Assembly (NCBI RefSeq): GCF_000349845.1
Contig: NC_020829.1
Span: 682,001-746,000, forward strand
Length of the DNA: 64,000 bases
DNA from: Pseudomonas sp. ATCC 13867
Lineage (GTDB): Bacteria > Pseudomonadota > Gammaproteobacteria > Pseudomonadales > Pseudomonadaceae
Direction of reading: 5' to 3'
Shown piece by piece: positions 34,581-43,504 of this stretch; the first letter of the stretch is position 1, and every line of letters begins with the position of its first letter. Under the pieces are notes generated by a model that was not told the origin of the DNA, did not search any database, and saw only the letters and a program-made list of their open reading frames with translations. The position numbers and the translations under genes were made by a program.

Positions 34581-35233
34581 TGGGCGGCACGCTGGGCTTT
34601 CGCGAGCTGGGCATCCAGCCCTACGAGCCAACCTGGCACGCCATGCAGCGCTTCACCGCCGAGCGCGACCCCGCCACGCCCGACGAAGTCTGGCTGCTCG
34701 AACACCAGCGCGTGTTCACCCAGGGCCAGGCCGGCAAGGCCGAGCACGTCCTGTTCCCCGGCGACATCCCGGTGGTCCAGGTCGACCGCGGCGGTCAGGT
34801 GACCTACCACGGCCCCGGCCAACTGGTCGCCTACCTCATGCTTGACGTGCGCCGCTCCGGCATTGGCGTGCGCGACCTCGTCTCGCGCATCGAACAGAGC
34901 CTCATCGGCCTGCTCGAAGGCTACGGCGTCACGGCCGTGTCCAAACCCGATGCGCCGGGCGTCTATGTCGACGGCGCGAAAATCGCTTCCCTCGGCCTGC
35001 GCATCCGCAACGGCCGCTCCTTCCACGGCCTGGCCCTCAATGTGGACATGGACCTGGAACCCTTTCGACGCATCAATCCCTGCGGTTACGCAGGCATGGC
35101 CATGACCCAGCTGAGTCAGCTGGCCGGCCCCATCGCATTGGCCGATGTGCGCGAGCGCCTGCGTGGCGAACTCGTCCAGCGCCTTGGCTACGCGGCACAG
35201 AAGACCCTAACGGGCGGGATCCAACCTAGATGA
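34580..35233 (+). CDS. lipB: Octanoyl-ACP:protein octanoyltransferase
   Basis: 217 residues. Signatures are [40 protein letters not shown], the catalytic Lys in [12 protein letters not shown] and the catalytic Cys in NPCGYAGM. It moves octanoate from acyl carrier protein to lipoyl domains. It overlaps lipA by 4 bp (ATGA), so the two lipoylation steps are translated together. Confidence 0.97.
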   Translation: MGGTLGFRELGIQPYEPTWHAMQRFTAERDPATPDEVWLLEHQRVFTQGQAGKAEHVLFPGDIPVVQVDRGGQVTYHGPGQLVAYLMLDVRRSGIGVRDLVSRIEQSLIGLLEGYGVTAVSKPDAPGVYVDGAKIASLGLRIRNGRSFHGLALNVDMDLEPFRRINPCGYAGMAMTQLSQLAGPIALADVRERLRGELVQRLGYAAQKTLTGGIQPR

Positions 35234-36225
35234 GCACTGTTGTGGACAACGCAGGTCAGGCAGCCCCGGCCGCCAAGCCGGGCAAGGTGGAAGTCGGCGT
35301 CAAGCTGCGCGGCGCAGAGAAGGTCGCGCGCATTCCGGTGAAGATCATCCCCACCGAGGAACTGCCGAAGAAGCCCGACTGGATTCGCGTGCGCATCCCC
35401 GTTTCTCCCGAGGTCGACCGCATCAAGCAACTGCTGCGCAAGCACAAGCTGCACAGCGTCTGCGAAGAGGCCTCCTGCCCGAACCTGGGCGAGTGCTTCT
35501 CCGGCGGCACCGCGACCTTCATGATCATGGGCGACATCTGCACCCGTCGCTGCCCGTTCTGCGACGTCGGCCACGGCCGTCCGAAGCCGCTGGATGTCGA
35601 CGAGCCGAGCAACCTCGCCATCGCCATCGCCGACCTGCGCCTGAAGTACGTGGTGATCACCTCGGTGGACCGCGACGACCTGCGTGACGGCGGCGCCCAG
35701 CACTTCGCCGACTGCCTGCGCGAGATCCGCAAGCTGTCCCCCGGCGTACAGCTGGAAACCCTGGTCCCGGACTACCGCGGGCGCATGGACATCGCCCTGG
35801 AAATCACCGCCAACGAGCCGCCGGACGTATTCAACCACAACCTGGAAACCGTACCGCGCCTGTACAAGTCCTCGCGTCCGGGCTCCGACTTCGAGTGGTC
35901 GCTGGACCTGCTGCAGAAGTTCAAGCAGATGGTCCCGCACGTACCGACCAAGTCCGGCCTGATGCTCGGCCTGGGCGAAACCGACGAGGAAGTCATCGAA
36001 GTCATGCACCGTATGCGCGAGCACGACATCGACATGCTGACCCTCGGACAGTACCTGCAGCCCTCGCGCAACCACCTTCCGGTGCAGCGCTTCGTCCACC
36101 CGGACACCTTCGCCTGGTTCGCCGAGGAAGGCGCGAAGATGGGCTTCAAGAACGTCGCCTCCGGCCCGCTGGTACGCTCCTCCTACCATGCCGACCAGCA
36201 GGCGCACGGCGAGAAGATCGGCTAG
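35230..36225 (+). CDS. lipA: Lipoyl synthase
   Basis: 331 residues, radical SAM. The auxiliary cluster ligands are in [12 protein letters not shown] and the radical-SAM cluster in [13 protein letters not shown]; the C-terminal SS (RSSYHA) is also conserved. It inserts two sulfurs into octanoyl-lysine. It is the last gene of ybeD-lipB-lipA, followed by the copy C repeat and a terminator. Confidence 0.98.
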   Translation: MSTVVDNAGQAAPAAKPGKVEVGVKLRGAEKVARIPVKIIPTEELPKKPDWIRVRIPVSPEVDRIKQLLRKHKLHSVCEEASCPNLGECFSGGTATFMIMGDICTRRCPFCDVGHGRPKPLDVDEPSNLAIAIADLRLKYVVITSVDRDDLRDGGAQHFADCLREIRKLSPGVQLETLVPDYRGRMDIALEITANEPPDVFNHNLETVPRLYKSSRPGSDFEWSLDLLQKFKQMVPHVPTKSGLMLGLGETDEEVIEVMHRMREHDIDMLTLGQYLQPSRNHLPVQRFVHPDTFAWFAEEGAKMGFKNVASGPLVRSSYHADQQAHGEKIG

Positions 36226-36264
36226 GTTCTGGCGAAGGCGCCCGCGGGCTGCACGCGTGACGCT

Positions 36265-36330
36265 GCGTTGAAACCGGTTCGGAATGCTCGTTTACAGCAC
36301 GTAGACTCCGCTTCCTCACCGGTTTGACGC
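36265..36330. repeat. Dispersed hairpin repeat, copy C
   Basis: Arms GCGTTGAAACCGGT (36265-36278) and ACCGGTTTGACGC (36318-36330) pair with one bulge. They enclose the shared core 36281-36315 (GGAATGCTCGTTTAC, loop, then GTAGACTCCGCTTCC). It lies 39 bp after lipA and before the terminator. Confidence 0.8.
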
Positions 36331-36423
36331 GCTGGCGCTCGTCCATCGGCTGTTGCCCTCGTTGCTCCTCGCCTGGCCATCGCTCGACGACTTTTCGTGC
36401 AGAGCCCGGTCTGTCGCTGCAGG

Positions 36424-36462
36424 AAACGCCGCTTTTCCGCGAGGATAGGCGGCGTTTTCTTG
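36424..36462 (+). terminator. Rho-independent terminator of the lip operon
   Basis: AAACGCCGC (36424-36432) pairs with GCGGCGTTT (36449-36457), followed by TCTTG. The loop is long (16 nt) but the 9-bp stem is perfect. Confidence 0.8.
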
Positions 36463-36786
36463 TGTGTGCACTCTACAACCCACTGCTACTTCGTGCCCTG
36501 CGAGGGTGCGTTCGGAGCCTGGTAGGGCGGTTGAAAAGCTTTTGAATATAAGGAGTTACATTGGTAACTGGTGTGAATTGCTAGCGATTGTCACTTGTTT
36601 AGGGGTGATTGGTATTACCAGATAGGAAATTTCCTTCAGAGGTTCTGGAAATACCTGACTCCTCCTCGTATTTGCCCCCCAATAGAATCAGTGCAGGCAT
36701 GGACGATGGTCCCATTAAGGGGCCGGTCCTGCCGAGCAAGCCTCCTCCGAGAGGCGCCAGCACAGAGCAAATCGAGGAAATTTCAG
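36463..36786 (+). promoter_or_regulatory. AT-rich leader of the fimbrial cluster
   Basis: 324 bp without a credible gene and clearly AT-richer than the flanks. It has small palindromes GTTACATTGGTAAC (36553-36566), GGTATTACC (36611-36619) and AGGAAATTTCCT (36624-36635), candidate sites for regulators or H-NS-type (MvaT) silencing. The promoter cannot be placed with certainty. Confidence 0.5.
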
Positions 36787-37305
36787 ATGAAAAAGCTTCA
36801 TGCCGCCGTCGCCCTGATCGCCCTGGGGTTGGGCAGCAATGCCTTCGCCTATGACGCACTGGTGAACTTCAATGGTGAGGTGACGGACCAGACCTGCAAG
36901 ATCGACGGTAGCGACAGCGCCGTTACCAAGACCGTCAACCTGCCCACCGTAAGCGTCAACGCGCTGGCAACCGTCGGCGACTGGGCCGGCCGCACTCCGT
37001 TCAACTTCCAGTTGACCGACTGCAGTTCGGCGCGTGCCACGGCGCACTTTGAGCCGGGTCCGACCATCGATACCGCGAACGGCAACCTGATCAACCAGGC
37101 CGCCGCTGGTTCGAATGCGCAGATTCAACTCCTCAATGACTCGTTCTCCCCGATCAACCTGGCCACCAACGGCGGTTCCCAGACGGTGGACACCTCCAGC
37201 GGCAGCGCGACGCTGCAGTACTACGCCCAGTACTTCGCCAATGTCGCGCCGGTAATCGCTGGTCCTGTAACGTCCAGCGTCTACATGACCCTCGACTATC
37301 AGTAA
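36787..37305 (+). CDS. Type 1-like fimbrial major subunit (chaperone-usher pilin)
   Basis: 172 residues. The signal peptide is MKKLHAAVALIALGLGSNAFA. The mature pilin has a disulfide pair (Cys in DQTCKIDG and LTDCSSA) and the C-terminal beta strand VYMTLDYQ with penultimate Tyr-Gln, which the chaperone recognises. The N-terminal strand YDALVNFNGEV suits donor-strand exchange. The ATG at 36787 is chosen for the signal peptide; upstream codons are non-coding. It is the first gene of pilin-chaperone-usher-adhesin. Confidence 0.9.
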   Translation: MKKLHAAVALIALGLGSNAFAYDALVNFNGEVTDQTCKIDGSDSAVTKTVNLPTVSVNALATVGDWAGRTPFNFQLTDCSSARATAHFEPGPTIDTANGNLINQAAAGSNAQIQLLNDSFSPINLATNGGSQTVDTSSGSATLQYYAQYFANVAPVIAGPVTSSVYMTLDYQ

Positions 37306-37363
37306 GCCCCGTTCCGGGGCCCTGGCCCCGGACGGTTTTCGCGATTTGAATTGTGGTGATGCA

Positions 37364-38107
37364 ATGCGCAGGTCCCTTTCTCGCACCCTCCTGACCTCCC
37401 TGGTAGCCGTTGCCTCCCTGTCGTCCCTGATGGCGCAGGCCAATGTGGTGATTACCGGAACCCGGGTCGTCTATCCCGCAGCTGAGCGTGAAGTCACCGT
37501 GAAGCTGACCAACGCAGGAACAACGCCCGCCCTGGTGCAAGCCTGGGTGGACAGGGGGGATCCCAAGACCCGTCCCGAGCAATCCGACGCTCCATTCGTG
37601 GTGACGCCGCCGGTTGCCAGGCTCGATGCCAGCAAGGGGCAGACGTTGCGCATTGCGTTCACCGGCGAATCTCTTCCAGGCGATAGGGAGAGCGTGTTCT
37701 GGCTGAATGTTCTGGATGTCCCGCCGCTGCCAACGCAGAAGGACATCAACTACATGCAGGTGGCCTACCGCTCCCGGATCAAGCTGTTCTATCGCCCGGC
37801 GGGCTTGCCCGGCAATCCCTCGCAGGCGGCCGAGAAACTGGCCTGGACGCTGACGCCGGATGCTCACGGCCTGGCGCTGAATTGCACCAATGCCAGCGCC
37901 TACCACCTGTCCCTCGGCAGGGTGACATTGCTCGTCGCCGGCAAACGCTTCACCAGCGATGCCGACGGCATGGTCAGGCCGGGTTCCACCATGAGCTTCC
38001 CTTTGAAGGGGCTTGCTACTCCACCAACCGGCGAGATGAAGGTCACCTACAACTGGATCAACGACTACGGTGCGTCGATCCCGGGTGAGTCCCTACTGCG
38101 ACGCTGA
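37364..38107 (+). CDS. Periplasmic fimbrial chaperone (PapD-like)
   Basis: 247 residues with a signal peptide (to MAQA). Two immunoglobulin-like domains show VVITGTRVVYPAAEREVTVKLTN (with the pilin-carboxylate-binding Arg), VFWLNVLDVPP and SRIKLFYRPAGL, where the Arg/Lys pair anchors subunit C-termini. The short F1-G1 loop suggests the FGS subclass used for rod-type pili. The ATG at 37364 is used; a TTG 18 bp upstream is less likely. Confidence 0.93.
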   Translation: MRRSLSRTLLTSLVAVASLSSLMAQANVVITGTRVVYPAAEREVTVKLTNAGTTPALVQAWVDRGDPKTRPEQSDAPFVVTPPVARLDASKGQTLRIAFTGESLPGDRESVFWLNVLDVPPLPTQKDINYMQVAYRSRIKLFYRPAGLPGNPSQAAEKLAWTLTPDAHGLALNCTNASAYHLSLGRVTLLVAGKRFTSDADGMVRPGSTMSFPLKGLATPPTGEMKVTYNWINDYGASIPGESLLRR

Positions 38108-38166
38108 TCCAAGTATTACAGCCTATCGCTTTCTCCTTATCTCTCACGTCTTTCCGGGATGAATGT

Positions 38167-38201
38167 CCCGCCTGCCGTATGGCATCCGTATGCCCGGCGG
38201 G
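38167..38201 (+). other. Hairpin between chaperone and usher genes
   Basis: CCCGCC (38167-38172) pairs with GGCGGG (38196-38201) around a 23-nt loop that itself contains TGCCGTATGGCA. It ends 12 nt before the usher start and could limit read-through or translation of the usher. Confidence 0.4.
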
Positions 38202-38213
38202 CGAAGGGGGACC

Positions 38214-40856
38214 ATGAACAGGATCAGAAGTTTTCAACGAATTTCCCGCTTTGGAAATGCTGGGAGGCGGGCGTGCGGACTGCATTCCGCCAGGTCGTGG
38301 TTGATGCTGGGAATGCTGTCTGCTGCTGTCGGCATCTGTGCCGAAGCGCTGGCGGACGTGTCCAACCAGTTCGCTGCCTTCAACCCCAGCTTCTTCAGCA
38401 ATGGCGAGGGCGGCACTTCGGTCGATCTCTCGCGCTTCGAGAATGGCAATCCCGTCGATCCGGGCAATTACCGGCTGGATGTCTATGTCAATGGCAACTG
38501 GATCGGCCGGCAGGACGTCAGGGTCGTCAGCGGGGAAGGCAAGAACGCCGCGCCTGGTTACTGCTTCAAGCGCGGCCAGCTTCGGGCCATGGGTATCGAT
38601 TTCACCAAGCTGCCCAAGGGCAGCCAGAGCAGCGGCCATGAGCCGGAGTGCCTGGATCTCCAGCAGACCGTCCCCGGTAGCACACTGGATGTCGACATGT
38701 CCGAACAGCGTGCCACCATAAGCGTACCGCAGGCCTATGCAGGCCGTCGCGCGCGTGGATATGTCGACCCTGGCGAATGGGACAGGGGCGTGACCGCCGG
38801 TTTCCTTTCCTACAATGCCAACGTCTTCCAGACCGACAGTCGTGATGGCGCCGACAGTACCCAGTACTACGCCGGCGTCAATGCGGGCCTGAACCTGAAG
38901 GACTGGCGTCTGCGTTACAACGGCTCGTACAACCGCAGCCAGACCCAGGGCGCTCCTTCCTCCAGCCGTTTCGACTCGCTGAACGCCTATGCCCAGCGGG
39001 ATGTCACCGCCCTGAAGTCGCAACTGACCCTGGGTGAGTACTACAGCCCGAGCGACCTGTTTGACAGCGTTCCCTATACCGGCGTCCAGCTGGGATCGGA
39101 CGATCGCATGCGTCCGGACTCCCAGAACGGCTTCGCGCCGACGATCCGTGGCGTTGCTGATACCAATGCGCGGGTTACGGTCAAACAGGGTGACAACACC
39201 CTGTACGAGACTACGGTGGCGCCCGGCCCGTTCGTTATCGATGACCTGTACAACACCGGCTATGCCGGCGACCTGACGATCGTGGTGACGGAATCCGACG
39301 GCCGCGTGAAGTCGTTCGTCGTGCCCTATGCGTCGGTGTCGCAACTGGTGCGGCCTGGGGTGACCCGCTACAACGTCACCGCCGGTCAGTATCGCGACGA
39401 CAACCTGCACGATGCGCCCAGCTTCGTACAGGGCACCTACCAGCACGGCGTCTCCAATCTCATGACTGCCTACGCCGGCGGGATCGTCGCCGAGAAATAT
39501 CTGTCCGGTATGGGCGGCCTGGCTTTCAGCACGCCGCTCGGTGCACTGGCTGCGGATGTCACTTATTCCCAGGCCAGCGGCCTGCCGGACGGCATCGACA
39601 CCAGCAGTTCCATGAGTGGACAGAGCTACCGGCTCACCTACAGCAAGCTGCTGGATGCCACCAGCACCAACTTCACCGTGGCTGCCTATCGGTTCTCCAG
39701 TGCGGATTTTCTCAATCTGCAGGACTACGCATGGCTCAGAGACAGCGACGATCCGAACCGCCAGGTCTATCGCCAGCGCAACCGTTTCCAGCTCAGTGTT
39801 ACCCAGCCGCTGGGAGAGTACGGCAGTTTCTACTTCACCGGCTCCAGGCAGGACTACTGGAACCGCAGCCAAGGCAATACCACCTTCCAGGCCGGTTACA
39901 ACACCGGCTTCAGTTGGGGCAGCCTCGGTCTGTCGGCCTCGCGTACGCGTAATGAGGACGGGAATTTCGACAGCACCTACATGGTGACCGTGAACCTGCC
40001 CATCGGCGCCACCTCATCCAGTCCGATGTATCTGAGCACCACCACCAGCTATTCCGACAGCAGGAACAACAGCCTCCAGACCAACCTCGGCGGCAGTCTG
40101 GGCGAGCAGCATCAGCTCAGCTACAACCTCTTTGCTTCGGCATTGAAGAGCGACGGCGACAGGTCCGGTAGCGAAGGATTGTCCGCCACCTACAACGCGC
40201 CGATGGCCGCCTTCAGCGCTTCTGCGAGCAACGGCGATGACTACAGGCAGGCCAGTTTCGGTGCCCGTGGCAGCCTTGTGGCCCATCCTGGCGGGGTCAA
40301 CTTCACCCAGAACCAGGGCGAAACCATGGCCATCGTCGAGGCCAAGGGCGCCGGCGGCGCGAAGGTACTCAACAATGTCGGCGCCAAGGTATCCGACAAT
40401 GGTTACGCGGTGGTATCCGGCCTGATGCCCTACCGGCAAAACGAGGTCGAGATCGATCCCAAGGGAATCTCTCCGGATGTGGAGCTGGAGGTGACCTCGC
40501 AATCGGTGGCGCCCCGTTTCGGTTCCATCGTGATGCTCAAGTACCCGACCGTGGCGGGAAAGCCGGTACTCCTCCAGGTGACCCGGGATGACGGTATAGC
40601 CATTCCGCTCGGTGCTGAGGTGCTGGATGCCGATGGCAAGCCGCTGTCGATGGTCGGGCAGGGCGGGCAGATCTTCCTCCGCGGCATTGCGGAGCAGGGG
40701 CGGCTGCTGATTCGCTGGGGCGAAGGGGAGGGGCAGAGCTGCCGCCTCGGCTACAGCCTGCCCTCCGAATCTGCGAAGGGGGCTGTCGTGCAGAAAGTCG
40801 CGGTGCGCTGCCAGGTCGTTACCCGCGGCGGCGCCCTGGCGCTTTCCGGGACCTGA
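38214..40856 (+). CDS. Outer membrane fimbrial usher
   Basis: 880 residues. After a long basic N-terminus and signal region ending ALA come the N-terminal domain (FNPSFFSNGEGGTSVDLSRFENG), a 24-strand barrel with plug, and C-terminal domains (GAEVLDADGKPLSMVGQGGQIFLRG, then CRLGYSLP). GFLSYNANVF and RVLxP-like stretches are usher hallmarks. It secretes and assembles chaperone-pilin complexes. The ATG at 38214 follows AAGGGGGA; the frame extends to 38163. Confidence 0.95.
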   Translation: MNRIRSFQRISRFGNAGRRACGLHSARSWLMLGMLSAAVGICAEALADVSNQFAAFNPSFFSNGEGGTSVDLSRFENGNPVDPGNYRLDVYVNGNWIGRQDVRVVSGEGKNAAPGYCFKRGQLRAMGIDFTKLPKGSQSSGHEPECLDLQQTVPGSTLDVDMSEQRATISVPQAYAGRRARGYVDPGEWDRGVTAGFLSYNANVFQTDSRDGADSTQYYAGVNAGLNLKDWRLRYNGSYNRSQTQGAPSSSRFDSLNAYAQRDVTALKSQLTLGEYYSPSDLFDSVPYTGVQLGSDDRMRPDSQNGFAPTIRGVADTNARVTVKQGDNTLYETTVAPGPFVIDDLYNTGYAGDLTIVVTESDGRVKSFVVPYASVSQLVRPGVTRYNVTAGQYRDDNLHDAPSFVQGTYQHGVSNLMTAYAGGIVAEKYLSGMGGLAFSTPLGALAADVTYSQASGLPDGIDTSSSMSGQSYRLTYSKLLDATSTNFTVAAYRFSSADFLNLQDYAWLRDSDDPNRQVYRQRNRFQLSVTQPLGEYGSFYFTGSRQDYWNRSQGNTTFQAGYNTGFSWGSLGLSASRTRNEDGNFDSTYMVTVNLPIGATSSSPMYLSTTTSYSDSRNNSLQTNLGGSLGEQHQLSYNLFASALKSDGDRSGSEGLSATYNAPMAAFSASASNGDDYRQASFGARGSLVAHPGGVNFTQNQGETMAIVEAKGAGGAKVLNNVGAKVSDNGYAVVSGLMPYRQNEVEIDPKGISPDVELEVTSQSVAPRFGSIVMLKYPTVAGKPVLLQVTRDDGIAIPLGAEVLDADGKPLSMVGQGGQIFLRGIAEQGRLLIRWGEGEGQSCRLGYSLPSESAKGAVVQKVAVRCQVVTRGGALALSGT

Positions 40857-40888
40857 GCGTCCCCATCAATCGAAACGAGGTCTGACGG

Positions 40889-41965
40889 ATGCGTTGCAAT
40901 CATTTCTTCCAACTGCCATGCAGGCAGTGGGCTCTCGCACTGCTCATGCTTGCGGCGGTTCTTTCGCACATCGGTTCGGTCCGGGCGGACTGCAAGGCGT
41001 TCAATGGCAGCCTGCCACAGAGCCTGGACTACAACATGAGCGTGGTGGTGCCAGAGGGCCTGTCTGCCGGGGCAACCATTCCCGGCACCTATCGCCCCTT
41101 CACCATCACCGGCGCCTGCACACCTGACGCGTGGGTCGGTAACGGCGCACCTCCACCCGCGGTCGGTTCCACGATCGTGGCCTGTGTGGCCAGTGGAACG
41201 GCCAGCCCCGTACCGGGTATTCCTGGCGTGTACTCCACCGGTATAGCCGGCGTGGGCATGGCCCTGCTGGATGCGTCAGGCAATCGGGTCCAGAACGCAC
41301 AGAACCAGCAGTGCGCTTCCCATTTCGGTCAGCTCCAGGGCGGAGGAACGGCGCCATACACGCTCTTGTACAACCTCACCGGGGCCATGGAACTGGTCAA
41401 GACCTCTCCGGCTGGAACTCCGGTTGACTCCGGCATGCTGACCAGCGCCAACGCGGCGTGGCTGTTCGGTGTCTATGAGACGCTTTGGGTACTCAACTAC
41501 AGCAGTGGTGCCTTGGCGCCTTCCATGATCTCTCCAGCGGGAAACCTGCAGATATCCAGCGTGACCTGCACGGTCACCAGCCCGAGTACGGTGCAGTTGC
41601 CCAAGGTAGGACTCTCCGCGCTTTCCCGGGTGGGTTCGGTCGCCGGAGGAACGCCCTTCAATATCGGCCTGCTGTGCAACAAGAACCTGAAGGTCGGGAT
41701 CAGGATGGAAGCGGCGCCTGGCGTGACGGCGGTAGATTCCCAGTCCGGGATACTGGGTTCCCAGGGCACCGCCCAGGGTGTCGGCATTCAGTTGCTGAAA
41801 AGCGACTTCTCGTCCATGCCACTCGATCAGCGCGTGGATCTGGGCAATATTTCCGCCAACGGCCAGGTCAGTTTCGGGTATTTCGCCCGCTACCATAGAA
41901 CGGGTACCACCATTTCGCCCGGGACCGTGCAGAGCCAGATGGTGTTCACCTTCGATTATCAGTGA
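40889..41965 (+). CDS. Fimbrial tip adhesin
   Basis: 358 residues with a signal peptide (to SVRA). An N-terminal receptor-binding domain of about 190 residues has several Cys. A pilin domain follows (SVTCTVTSPSTVQLPKVGLSALSRVGSVAGGTPFNIGLLC) ending in VFTFDYQ, the donor-strand terminus. The two-domain form is that of a FimH-like tip adhesin; the ligand cannot be inferred. It is last in the cluster, 32 bp after the usher. Confidence 0.88.
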   Translation: MRCNHFFQLPCRQWALALLMLAAVLSHIGSVRADCKAFNGSLPQSLDYNMSVVVPEGLSAGATIPGTYRPFTITGACTPDAWVGNGAPPPAVGSTIVACVASGTASPVPGIPGVYSTGIAGVGMALLDASGNRVQNAQNQQCASHFGQLQGGGTAPYTLLYNLTGAMELVKTSPAGTPVDSGMLTSANAAWLFGVYETLWVLNYSSGALAPSMISPAGNLQISSVTCTVTSPSTVQLPKVGLSALSRVGSVAGGTPFNIGLLCNKNLKVGIRMEAAPGVTAVDSQSGILGSQGTAQGVGIQLLKSDFSSMPLDQRVDLGNISANGQVSFGYFARYHRTGTTISPGTVQSQMVFTFDYQ

Positions 41966-41976
41966 CAGTCGCCCTC

Positions 41977-42000
41977 CGCGGCCTACCCCATCAGGCCGTG
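41977..42000. other. Weak hairpin between convergent adhesin and sltB3 genes
   Basis: CGCGGCCT (41977-41984) and AGGCCGTG (41993-42000) pair with one mismatch. The T-rich tail is poor (GTTGTCGTCCTT). It may act as a shared terminator. Confidence 0.35.
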
Positions 42001-42010
42001 GTTGTCGTCC

Positions 42011-43279
42011 TTATCTACCGGAACGCAGTCGGCCGAGCAGGACAGGGGTTGGATACCCGTCCGCCGGGAGCCCCTGGGATTGCTGGTAGGCGCGGATGGC
42101 CTTGCGGGTATTGGCACCGATGATGCCATCCGCCGTGCCAGGGTCGAATCCGCGCTTGGCCAGGCACTGCTGCAGCTCGATCCGCTCTGTGCGGGAGAGC
42201 GGCGCGTCATTCACCGGCCACTGCCCGACCAACTGACCGCCACCCTTGAAGCTATCCGCCAACAGTCCTACTGCCAGTGCATAGGACGTGGAGTTGTTGT
42301 ACTTGAGGATGGCGCGGAAGTTGTCCGTCACCAGGAAGGCCGGCCCGCGATAGCCCGCCGGTAGCAGCAACGAGGCACTGGCGTGTGGCTCGGCCGGCAG
42401 GTTGCCGTTCATGGGTTGTACATCCTGGCGCTGCCATTCGGATACGGGTTTGCGGATATCCATATCGGCCTGCGCGTAGTCGAAGCCCTGTGGCAGACGT
42501 ACTTCGAAGCCCCAGCTTTGCCCGCGCCGCCAGCCGGACGTACTCAGGTAATTCGCCGTGGAGGCCAGGGCGTCGGTGGGCGAGCTCCAGATGTCGCGCC
42601 GGCCGTCGCCGTCGAAGTCCACGGCATAGCGGTTGTAGGTGGTGGGGATGAATTGGGTCTGGCCCATCGCGCCGGCCCAGGAGCCGATCATGTTGCTCGT
42701 CGGCACATCGCCGTGCTGGAGGATTTGCAACGCGGCGATCAGTTGGTTGCGCCCGAAGTCCGGGCGGCGGCCTTCGTAGGCCAGGGTGGCCAGCGAGCGG
42801 ATCACGTTCTTGCTGCCCATCTGCTGGCCGAAGTTGCTCTCCATGCCCCAGATGGCCACCACGGCTTCGCGGTCCACGCCGTAGGTGGTGTCGATGCGTT
42901 GCAGCGTCTCGGTGTTCTGCAGCAGCCGGTCCTGCCCGTTGCGCACCCGTGCCGGGGAGACAGCGCTTTCCAAGTATTGCCAGACGGGGCGGGTGAACTC
43001 GGGCTGGCTGCGGTCGGCTGCGACCACCGAATCATCCGGCTCGAGGCCGGCGAAGGCCGCATCGAAGGTCTGCGCGCTGATGCCGGCAGCCAGGGCCTGG
43101 ACACGAAAGCCCTCGCGCCACTGAGCGAAACTTTGCGTGGGCTGCGCGGCGGATGTCGCGCCGGACACACCCTGAGGTGGTGCCTCGGCACAGGAAGACA
43201 GCAGGCCAAAGGTGGTCAGCGACAGGATGACGGCGAGCAGGCAGCGTTGGCCGACAACAGATGAAACGGGCTTGCGCAT
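42011..43279 (-). CDS. sltB3: Lytic murein transglycosylase with peptidoglycan-binding domain (SltB3 type)
   Basis: 422 residues. Lipoprotein-like signal LLAVILSLTTFGLLSSC, the catalytic Glu in IWGMESNFGQQMGS, SWAGAMGQTQFIPTTYNRYAVDFDGDGRRDIW, and a C-terminal PG_binding_1 domain (CLAKRGFDPGTADGIIGANTRKAIRAYQQSQGL). It is an MltB-family enzyme that cuts glycan strands. The ATG at 43279 has GAGGAG upstream; the frame continues 16 codons further. Confidence 0.93.
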   Translation of the reverse strand: MRKPVSSVVGQRCLLAVILSLTTFGLLSSCAEAPPQGVSGATSAAQPTQSFAQWREGFRVQALAAGISAQTFDAAFAGLEPDDSVVAADRSQPEFTRPVWQYLESAVSPARVRNGQDRLLQNTETLQRIDTTYGVDREAVVAIWGMESNFGQQMGSKNVIRSLATLAYEGRRPDFGRNQLIAALQILQHGDVPTSNMIGSWAGAMGQTQFIPTTYNRYAVDFDGDGRRDIWSSPTDALASTANYLSTSGWRRGQSWGFEVRLPQGFDYAQADMDIRKPVSEWQRQDVQPMNGNLPAEPHASASLLLPAGYRGPAFLVTDNFRAILKYNNSTSYALAVGLLADSFKGGGQLVGQWPVNDAPLSRTERIELQQCLAKRGFDPGTADGIIGANTRKAIRAYQQSQGLPADGYPTPVLLGRLRSGR

Positions 43280-43504
43280 TGCTCTCCTCGAGTATTGGCA
43301 GGGGAGCGGCCACCTTAGCATGGCCACTGTAACGCGTCTGCGTTGGATGCAGAGGCGGTCGGATGGTCACGGCGGGGGAATTCCCGTATCGGCCCTGGGG
43401 TGCGCTGGCTCAGTCAAGGCTGGAGGGAAGGATGATGAGGGCGGTACTGCGTGGGGCTTCACGGCGGTGAGGCTGTCCGGCTGAAAGCGGGAGGTCCGAG
43501 GTTT

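Noticed and set aside
36595..36786. A 64-residue N-terminal extension of the pilin
   Set aside because: It would bury the signal peptide and runs through the AT-rich leader; the ATG at 36787 gives a standard pilin precursor.
38058..39872. A 604-codon minus-strand frame opposite the usher
   Set aside because: Shadow frame without a ribosome-binding site or domain; the plus-strand usher is complete.
43280..43504. A possible small gene between sltB3 and arfA
   Set aside because: No ORF with both a ribosome-binding site and plausible composition; treated as noncoding.
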